From NCBI GenBank assembly GCA_030605745.1, contig JAUWHT010000411.1:1-10280 (forward strand): a stretch of 10,280 bases of DNA, written 5' to 3'. How positions within the stretch are numbered: the stretch's first letter is position 1; each line of letters opens with the position of its first letter. The translations under genes and the position numbers were made by a program. Source of the stretch: Pirellulales bacterium (GTDB lineage: Bacteria; Planctomycetota; Planctomycetia; Pirellulales; Thermoguttaceae). Shown one piece after another: positions 1 to 5,478 of the stretch. The notes under the pieces are model-generated. The model did not search any database. It had not been told where the DNA came from and worked only from the letters and a program-made list of their open reading frames with translations.

Positions 1-385
1 GCTTTGAAGCCAAAATGGAACCGCCAACAGAGAAGCGCAACTCGTACTGCTTCATGCCCCCCGGAAATCCCGGCCCCCGGCCGCGCCCACATCCTTCAGA
101 CACACGAGTAAAACCTCATACTTCGCCCGTGCTGAGTATAAGAATGATCGCTCATGGGTAACACTTCGGCACGGCCGAAGGCCCATCAAGCGGTTGCGTG
201 AACGGTTACCAAATTGCAAAGTCACATCTTCCACCTGCCAATTTTCAATTCTCAATTGCCAATTTGCAATTTGCAATCTCCCAGGCTTCTTCACTTCGCT
301 TGCCACCCAACACCGTTCCAAGGCCTTTGCCCCTCCCTGGTCTTCTCAGTGGCCCCGTGAACGCTTACCGCAAATCTAATGAGCG
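1..385. other. Leading region without a convincing gene
   Basis: No convincing gene was found here. A frame open from the window edge runs from 3 to a TAA at 159-161 on the plus strand (52 codons, possible internal ATG at 15). Its first half has GC-rich third positions, so it could be the 3' end of a gene entering from outside, but its proline-rich product is not recognised. A 7-bp stem with a 3-base loop (164-170 pairs with 174-180) follows the TAA at once but has no T-run. A 14-bp sequence beginning cgtgaacg occurs at 197-210 and again, with one mismatch, at 356-369. The heptamer repeat at 239-280 is listed separately. Confidence 0.5.
239..280. repeat. Heptanucleotide tandem repeat, six units of CAATTNN
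   Basis: Six consecutive 7-base units start at 239, 246, 253, 260, 267 and 274: caatttt, caattct, caattgc, caatttg, caatttg, caatctc. An 11-bp inverted copy at 210-220 (caaattgcaaa) matches 263-273 exactly in reverse complement, so the block could fold back on itself. The AT-rich repeat stands out in GC-rich surroundings. Because the period is seven, it gives short spurious reading frames on both strands with a repeating peptide. It is most likely a dispersed intergenic repeat, and no function is apparent. Confidence 0.8.
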
Positions 386-484
386 CTGGTCACTGGTCAC
401 TGAAGTGACCAGCCCTTGTTGAGCAATTGGCATGAGGGCTGGTCATGAGGGCTGGTCATGAGGGCTGGTCACTTTAGTGACCAG
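386..484. repeat. REP pair (BIME-like module) downstream of the transposase
   Basis: Two REP-like palindromes have 9-bp arms (CTGGTCACT / AGTGACCAG) and a 2-base centre: REP1 at 393-412 (centre GA) and REP2 at 465-484 (centre TT). Each has an asymmetric AGGG head, at 413-416 on the minus strand for REP1 and 461-464 on the plus strand for REP2. The heads face each other, as in a BIME. A partial extra arm lies at 386-393. The spacer contains ttggca (427-432) and three copies of a 13-base unit (431-469). The arrangement matches the module at 1091-1172. The stop codon of the transposase (474-476) lies in REP2. Confidence 0.8.
431..469. repeat. Three tandem copies of a 13-base unit
   Basis: The unit catgagggctggt occurs without interruption at 431-443, 444-456 and 457-469. 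It contains the REP head (aggg) and the first bases of the REP arm, so it looks like local slippage expansion of the REP2 head. The equivalent place in the module on the other side of the transposase has a single head. Confidence 0.9.
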
Positions 485-1070
485 TTTTTCGGCCCTGGTA
501 CCTCTTATACGGAACCCCATCCAAAAACGCCCCCAACTCCAGTGACCTTTGGACCCCCGCCTCCAGTTCGACATTCACCCGGGTATGAGGATACTCCTGC
601 CAATCCTGGCAAACCCCGTGCCTGACGCCTTGTGTCAACGTGTACCGATAGGCTCGGCGACATTGCTTTTCGTCGCGGATGCAGCCGTCGAAGTAATCCT
701 GATGTCCCCGGTCTTCCCAGAACGGGACCCGCCGCTCGGGCAGTAGGTCGTTGACCAACTTGGCCACCGAGCCGTGGATCTTTCGCATCATCGGGCCGAG
801 CTTGTCTCCCGTCTTGCAGTAGCCCAAAACGTGGTAGTGGTTGTCCACCAACGAGGTCACCCACGGCGTGAACAGGGCTTGTTTCGTATAGAACTCGAAA
901 CGGTCCCAAAAGACTGTCTTTGCCCGCTCGGATGCAAATGCCGGGAAGCGGTCCCGGCACCTGGCGGTGATGAAATACACCTGGTTATCCCGGTACCAAT
1001 GCTCGAAACGGTGTTGGCCTTTGTAGAACGGGCCCGATGAGTGTTTGGTTTTGTGGGTCCAGGTGGTCAT
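474..1070 (-). CDS. REP-associated tyrosine transposase (RAYT, Y1/HUH family)
   Basis: This 198-residue protein is of the Y1 transposase family, single-strand nucleases that cut DNA with a tyrosine and bind metal through an HUH-type motif. The motif is seen as N-H-Y-H at residues 77-80 (H78, H80). The likely nucleophile is Y143 in the segment YRYTLTQGVRHGV, which aligns by eye with the usual ARYIHLNPVRAGL segment. The N-terminal HRFEHWYRDNQVYFIT block and PFWEDRGHQDYFDG also fit this family. The ATG at 1070 is preceded by a strong aaggaggt (1074-1081). The gene is bracketed by direct copies of a REP-pair module, the classic setting of a RAYT and its cognate REPs. The last three codons and the TAA stop (ACT GGT CAC TAA) lie in the downstream REP at 465-484. 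Length is usual for the family. Mobilisation of REPs by this protein is inferred. Confidence 0.88.
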   Translation of the reverse strand: MTTWTHKTKHSSGPFYKGQHRFEHWYRDNQVYFITARCRDRFPAFASERAKTVFWDRFEFYTKQALFTPWVTSLVDNHYHVLGYCKTGDKLGPMMRKIHGSVAKLVNDLLPERRVPFWEDRGHQDYFDGCIRDEKQCRRAYRYTLTQGVRHGVCQDWQEYPHTRVNVELEAGVQRSLELGAFLDGVPYKRYQGRKTGH

Positions 1071-1090
1071 GGGACCTCCTTCTGTAAATA

Positions 1091-1208
1091 CTGGTCACTG
1101 AATACTGGTCACTGAAGTGACCAGCCCTCAAAGCGACCAGTTGGCACAAGGGCTGGTCACTTCAGTGACCAGTGAGTGAGCATAAGGACTGGTCACTTCA
1201 GTGACCAG
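1091..1208. repeat. REP cluster upstream of the transposase (three palindromes)
   Basis: Complete palindromes are REP3 at 1105-1124, REP4 at 1153-1172 and REP5 at 1189-1208, with the same 9-bp arms as on the other side of the transposase. REP3 has its CCCT head complement at 1125-1128 and REP4 its AGGG head at 1149-1152, so they form a head-to-head pair. REP5 has the variant head AGGA (1185-1188). Half units lie at 1091-1100 and 1132-1140. The 24 bases at 1105-1128 are identical to 393-416, and ttggca recurs at 1141-1146. REP5 runs into the 3' end of the next gene and contains its TGA stop. Confidence 0.82.
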
Positions 1209-2382
1209 CACCCCCCATGTGCCGGCAACGGCCCAGCGACATCAGCGCCAGCGCGGTGCCGTATTGCTGGTGGTAGTCGTACAGCGGGAAGTCCCACCAG
1301 GAACCGTCCTTCTCCTGCAAGCGAAGCAGCACGTGTGCCAGTTGATCCTGGTACACCGGTCGCTGGTCGGCGGGAAGCTGCTCGATGCACAGTGCCGCGT
1401 AGTAGTGGCCGTAGTAGAAGAAATAACCGGCCACGGAGAACCACGATTCGTGAGGCACCGGCCGCTTGCGGCCAATATCCAGCCACAAGTTGCGGGCGAA
1501 CAGCCGGTCGAGCCAGGTCTTCATCACGGCGTCGGTCACCAGCTCGTCGTCCCAGAGCCGCATGGCCAGGTTGCACACCTGCGAGCGTCCCAGGCTGCCG
1601 CCGGGTCGGTTGATCGGATGCATTGGCCGATACTTAAGCGACTCGCTGTAGCAATAGCTGAAATCGGGCTTGCGCTGCCGGCAGATCGACGCCGTAGCCC
1701 GATCGATCAGGCGGTCCGGCACGTCGATGCCGGCCCGGCGCGATTCGTCCAGCGCCACGAGCACGGTGCCGGTCACGAAACAGATCGACGAGCCGCTGGG
1801 TTTTTTTGTACGGGCGTTATGGTCATAATAGGCCCAGCCGCCGTCGACACATTCGTAACGTTCCAGCATTCCGATCTGCTGTTCGATTAGCCGGCGGATT
1901 TTTCGGTGCCGCTGCTGATCGCCGGGCAAGCGGTCGAGCATCCGTACCAGGGCCTGGACGGCGTAGGCGTGGCCCCAATTATTATAAATTGCCCCCGACG
2001 TGGCGCGGCGGAGCTTCGGCAGGTGCTCGAACATCCATGCCTCGCCGCGGTCAATCGCCTGCGAGACCTGGGGAGCATCCCCGCCCGTCTCGATCAGCGC
2101 CGAGATGCACAGCGAAGTGACCGCGGCGCGGAACGCGTGATGGGCCCCAGGTACCGGCGCGTAGATATTCAGATCCTTGGTATTATGGGCCGAACCCCAG
2201 GAGCCGTTGCGGTTCTGCCGCTCAAGCAGGAACTCGACACCGCGGTGGATTGCCCCGTCGATGGACTCGGCCGATGGTGCCGCCACAGGTTTGGGACGTG
2301 GGCCGGCCGGTTTGTCCGCACCGAGCCAAAGCGGCGTAAGCATCAGCACCAGGACAACCGGCCAGGGACAGCACGTGTGCAT
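1198..2382 (-). CDS. Secreted prenyltransferase/squalene-cyclase-fold protein
   Basis: This 394-residue protein has an N-terminal signal peptide (hydrophobic VVLVLMLTPLWLG at residues 9-21) and a body of alpha/alpha-barrel repeats. QW-like motifs are visible at residues 52-62 (LLERQNRNGSW), 172-183 (ending DGGW) and 353-362 (LRLQEKDGSW). This is the fold of squalene-hopene cyclases and prenyltransferase beta subunits, but the protein is much shorter than a cyclase (about 630 residues). I see neither the DXDD protonation motif nor an obvious zinc site, so true terpene cyclase activity is unlikely. It is probably a periplasmic or surface protein of unknown role. It starts 6 bp after the HlyD-like gene, so the two probably share a transcript. 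The last residues (AGH) and the TGA stop come from REP5 (1189-1208). Confidence 0.8.
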   Translation of the reverse strand: MHTCCPWPVVLVLMLTPLWLGADKPAGPRPKPVAAPSAESIDGAIHRGVEFLLERQNRNGSWGSAHNTKDLNIYAPVPGAHHAFRAAVTSLCISALIETGGDAPQVSQAIDRGEAWMFEHLPKLRRATSGAIYNNWGHAYAVQALVRMLDRLPGDQQRHRKIRRLIEQQIGMLERYECVDGGWAYYDHNARTKKPSGSSICFVTGTVLVALDESRRAGIDVPDRLIDRATASICRQRKPDFSYCYSESLKYRPMHPINRPGGSLGRSQVCNLAMRLWDDELVTDAVMKTWLDRLFARNLWLDIGRKRPVPHESWFSVAGYFFYYGHYYAALCIEQLPADQRPVYQDQLAHVLLRLQEKDGSWWDFPLYDYHQQYGTALALMSLGRCRHMGGAGH

Positions 2383-2388
2383 TTACGG

Positions 2389-3921
2389 CTACTTCTTTTT
2401 TGAGCGTTCCAGCAGGATCTTGTCGCCTTCGGAAAGGCCCTTGAGGATCTCGACTTTCTTGTCTGTCCGCTTGCCCACCGTCACATATTGCTTCTTCGGC
2501 TTGCCGTCCTTGTCCAGCAGATAGACGTAGTGCTTCTGGTCGTCCAACTCGTCGGTCGAGACGCATTTTGGGGGAACCGTAATGGCGTGTTTCTTCAGAT
2601 AGGGAACCAGCTTTACCTTGCAGGTCATACCGGGCATCAGGTCCTCGGCCTTCCGGTCCAGTTCGACAGTAATCCGTGCGTCGAACTTCCCGGAACTTAC
2701 CGGGACGGGGGCCACGCGATCGACGATGGCCGTGAGCTTCAGGTCCGGATAGCCGGTGGGTTGAACGATGCCCTTGCTGCCGGCGCGGACGTACTGGAGC
2801 TGCTTTTCCGGGATGGTCGCCCGGACGTGCATTGGCCGCGACTTGACGATGGTCATGAACACCTCGCCGGCCGAGAGGCTTCCGCCGCGGCGCAGATCGT
2901 TGGCCTTGGAATCAGCGCTGCTGAACTTGCCGCGCGTGCACTTGCCGTAATACACCACGCCGGCGGCGGGCGCTTTGACGATCATGGCGGCCCGGTCGGC
3001 CAGCAGCTTCTTCAGTTTCTCCTCGGACCTCGCCCGCTTGATTTTCATCTTCTCCAGTTCCAGGCGTTGTTTTCTGAGCGCCAGCGGAAGCGCAACCTTG
3101 GCCTTGTTCCACTGCAAATCGCAGCGCTGCGCCGACTCCTTAACGCTTTCGTCCCGGCGAGGAAGCTCGAACTTCAGCGCCCGGTCGTGTCCGATCTTGG
3201 CCGATTCAAGGTAGAACTTCGCCTGCTCCAGCGAGTTGCGTGCCCGCTTTAGGATGATCTCCTCCGTCTCTTCGGTCAGGTCGTCGGCCTTGTACATCTT
3301 TTCGAGTTGGCGGAGTTCCTCCTCCTCGTACTCCACCCGCTGCCTGGCCCGTTCAAGCATGTGGTGTGCGCTCTTCAGCGCCAGGGGACGGCCCACCTTG
3401 AAATAGAACTTTGAGTCCTCTTTGGCCACGCGGCCGGCACGCTGGCTTGCTTGCAGATCCAGCGGGGTAGACTTCCCGAGCAATTGCAACTGCTGCTGGG
3501 CCTGCTTCAGCGCCAGGTCGGCCAACTTCTGCTGTGTGCGGAGATCGGCGATCGCCTTGTCGATCTTCTCTAAATCCAGTGTCACCAGCAGATCGCCCCG
3601 GTTGACCCGCGCACCGTGCTCGACCGCGCCGAGCACCGAGAAGTCGGACCACGTCTTGGGCCGCAGAACCACCTCGGTCATTGTCTGGCCCTCGAAGACG
3701 CCGTCCAATTTGATCTGGATCTTAAACGGCCCTTTTTCGACGGTATGCGTCGGCGGCTTGGGTTCCTCGGTTTGTTTGGTCTCTGCGGTTTGTTTGGCTT
3801 GCGAAACCTTTTTGGGTTTCCCGGCCTCTTCCGGTGTTTCGGCGGCGGCAAAACCCGGATTGCCGGCCAGTAGGGCCAGGACAAGAAGACACAAAGCGGA
3901 GCGGCAGATGCAGCGTTTCAT
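2389..3921 (-). CDS. HlyD / RND-type periplasmic adaptor protein
   Basis: This 510-residue periplasmic adaptor has a signal peptide at residues 1-26 (MKRCICRSALCLLVLALLAG, then a cut after AAA) and a Lys/Glu/Pro-rich linker. The first half of a split lipoyl-like hairpin is at about 80-115 (VEHGARVNRGDLLVTLD). A long charged coiled coil spans about 115-320, and the second hairpin half is near 330-350 (VKAPAAGVVYYG). A beta-barrel (MHVRATIPEKQLQYVRAG) and a C-terminal membrane-proximal domain (YVTVGKRTDKKVEILKGLSEGDKI) follow. Such adaptors link an inner-membrane pump to an outer-membrane channel. I chose the ATG at 3921 because it precedes the signal peptide and has gggagga about 9 bases upstream; an in-frame ATG at 3963 would add 14 residues before the signal. 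No RND or ABC permease lies in the window, so the partner is unknown. Confidence 0.88.
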   Translation of the reverse strand: MKRCICRSALCLLVLALLAGNPGFAAAETPEEAGKPKKVSQAKQTAETKQTEEPKPPTHTVEKGPFKIQIKLDGVFEGQTMTEVVLRPKTWSDFSVLGAVEHGARVNRGDLLVTLDLEKIDKAIADLRTQQKLADLALKQAQQQLQLLGKSTPLDLQASQRAGRVAKEDSKFYFKVGRPLALKSAHHMLERARQRVEYEEEELRQLEKMYKADDLTEETEEIILKRARNSLEQAKFYLESAKIGHDRALKFELPRRDESVKESAQRCDLQWNKAKVALPLALRKQRLELEKMKIKRARSEEKLKKLLADRAAMIVKAPAAGVVYYGKCTRGKFSSADSKANDLRRGGSLSAGEVFMTIVKSRPMHVRATIPEKQLQYVRAGSKGIVQPTGYPDLKLTAIVDRVAPVPVSSGKFDARITVELDRKAEDLMPGMTCKVKLVPYLKKHAITVPPKCVSTDELDDQKHYVYLLDKDGKPKKQYVTVGKRTDKKVEILKGLSEGDKILLERSKKK

Positions 3922-4158
3922 TCGGTCGTATCCTCCCGGGGGCGTTGCCATCGATGCGGTCAACGGATCAGACCATTTTACTTCATGCCAGCCAATTAGC
4001 CCCTTCTTACTATACTATCCTATTCAGCGCGTCGCGGATCCGGCACATCCATTTACCAACAGCCGGGGGACAACGTCCCGCGGGTCATCCCGCCACGCGT
4101 TGCGTGCCGGCTATTGCTGGCTACTCATATCTAACATACCAGCCAAACATCTTCCCGG
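3922..4158. other. Gap between the lipoyl-KASIII gene and the HlyD gene
   Basis: The gap is 237 bases without a gene. The upstream region of the HlyD gene on the minus strand contains the AT-rich stretches taaaat (3976-3981 region) and tatagt (near 4010-4016), possible promoter elements, but neither has a convincing partner hexamer. Weak nested complementarity (gccgg/ccggc enclosing gctgg/ccagc) between about 4110 and 4158 follows the lipoyl-KASIII stop codon. It lacks a T-run, so I do not call it a terminator. Confidence 0.4.
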
Positions 4159-5478
4159 CTACCACTCGACGGAGATGGCCGCGGTGGTCATTCCGGCGCC
4201 GACGGAGCAGAGAACCAGTTTATCGCCCCGTTCGAGGCTCCCTTGGATCTCGACTAGTGCCAAGGGGATACTGGCGCTGGACGTGTTTCCGACGTGGTCC
4301 ACGTTGAGATAGAAGCGATCGAACGCCACACCGCTTCGTTTGGCCGCCGCTTTGAGTATTCTTCCGTTGGCCTGGTGTGGGATGATCCAGCGGGTTTCGT
4401 CCGCAGTCCAGCCGGTGTTGGCGATGGCCTGACGGATAACGTTGGTAAAACTGTCGGTGGCCAGACGGAACAAGGCGGGCCCGTCCAGCCGAATCCAGGG
4501 GTCGACGTTTCCCCGGCCGTTGGTCACCATGTAGCCGGGCGCCTCGCGTCGGGCCATGTGCAGCCCTCGTGGGTCGGAGCCGAGCAGCACTTGTCGGATT
4601 CGATGCCCGCCGTTGCCCGCTGAAACGATCGCCGCCCCGGCACCGTCGCCAAAAATAAAGTAGGCGTCACGATCCGAGTCGTCCAGCAACTGCGACTGCA
4701 TGTCCACACCGACGGTGAGTACGTGCCGGGCCATCCCCGAGAGGATCATTCCCTGGGCCATCGACACCGCGTAAAGCCAGCCCGAGCAAGCTGCGTTTAT
4801 GTCGAACGCAGGAACTGACCGCAGACTGAGCCGATCCTGTAGGATGCAGGCGGTCGACGGCATTGCTACGTCGGGCGTGGTGGTGGAAAGGATGATCGCG
4901 TCGATGTCTTTGGTGGCGATTCCCGAGTTGCGAATCGCTTCCAACGACGCCTTGAACGCCATGTTCGACGGCTTCTCGTCGTCGTCGGCCCAGCGGCGCT
5001 CGCGAATGCCGGTCACCTGGTAGACGTACTGCTCGGAGATTTCCGGGAAGCCTTTGACTAGTTCGGCATTGGTCACCACGCGCGGAGGCAGGTAGCCACC
5101 GATGCCCGAGATCACCATCCCTTCCGCCTGATCGCTGCTGCTGTCGGCGGCGGGTGTTGCTTTGTGTCGGACGGATGCTTTCTCGCTGCCTACGGCGGGT
5201 GGGATCCAGTCCCTCATGGCCGGATCGGAGGTCTCGATCTCGAGGATCGGTTCGCTCAGTGAAACCGTTTCGCCTTCCAAATGGAACAGTCGAATGACCA
5301 TTCCGTCGCAAGGTGACTCGAAATCGAAGACCGACTTCGCGCTATCCACTTGTGCCAGGACCTGCCCCTTCCGAAAACGGTCGCCCTCGGACACGTACCA
5401 TTCGATGATGGTTGCTTCGGTCTCGGCCGCGCCCTGGGCAGGCAGATACAGGGACATCCTGAAATGTGTTCCGTCCAT
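4159..5478 (-). CDS. Lipoyl domain fused to 3-oxoacyl-ACP synthase III (KASIII)
   Basis: This is a 439-residue fusion. Residues 1-85 form a lipoyl domain of the E2 type: hydrophobic strands, EWYVSEGDRFRKGQVLAQV, then DSAKSV with K48 in the hairpin position of the lipoylated lysine, and the DGMVIRLFHLEGETV repeat. Residues 86-119 are a short polar linker. Residues 120-439 are a KASIII (FabH) domain with nucleophile C231 (NAACSGW), H368 (IIPHQANGRI) and N398 (VGNTSSASIP), spaced as in E. coli FabH (112, 244, 274). Family members condense an acyl thioester with malonyl-ACP. The ATG (5478-5476) overlaps the TAA of the E1 gene (TAATG) and has ggggaga just upstream, which indicates coupled translation. 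No peripheral-subunit-binding domain or E2 acyltransferase domain (HxxxDG) is present. Direct acyl transfer from lipoyl to C231 is inferred. FabH domain call near certain; lipoyl call strong. Confidence 0.93.
   Translation of the reverse strand: MDGTHFRMSLYLPAQGAAETEATIIEWYVSEGDRFRKGQVLAQVDSAKSVFDFESPCDGMVIRLFHLEGETVSLSEPILEIETSDPAMRDWIPPAVGSEKASVRHKATPAADSSSDQAEGMVISGIGGYLPPRVVTNAELVKGFPEISEQYVYQVTGIRERRWADDDEKPSNMAFKASLEAIRNSGIATKDIDAIILSTTTPDVAMPSTACILQDRLSLRSVPAFDINAACSGWLYAVSMAQGMILSGMARHVLTVGVDMQSQLLDDSDRDAYFIFGDGAGAAIVSAGNGGHRIRQVLLGSDPRGLHMARREAPGYMVTNGRGNVDPWIRLDGPALFRLATDSFTNVIRQAIANTGWTADETRWIIPHQANGRILKAAAKRSGVAFDRFYLNVDHVGNTSSASIPLALVEIQGSLERGDKLVLCSVGAGMTTAAISVEW

Noticed and set aside
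194..422. Overlapping short frames on both strands with a repeating peptide
   Set aside because: They are translations of the heptamer repeat, not genes.
431..484. CRISPR array
   Set aside because: The 13-base units are contiguous, with no spacers; they are part of a REP module.
1198..2382. Squalene-hopene cyclase
   Set aside because: Too short, exported and without a DXDD motif; only the fold is supported.
4159..5478. Conventional E2 dihydrolipoyl acyltransferase
   Set aside because: The C-terminal domain is clearly KASIII (Cys231, His368, Asn398), with no E2 HxxxDG motif.
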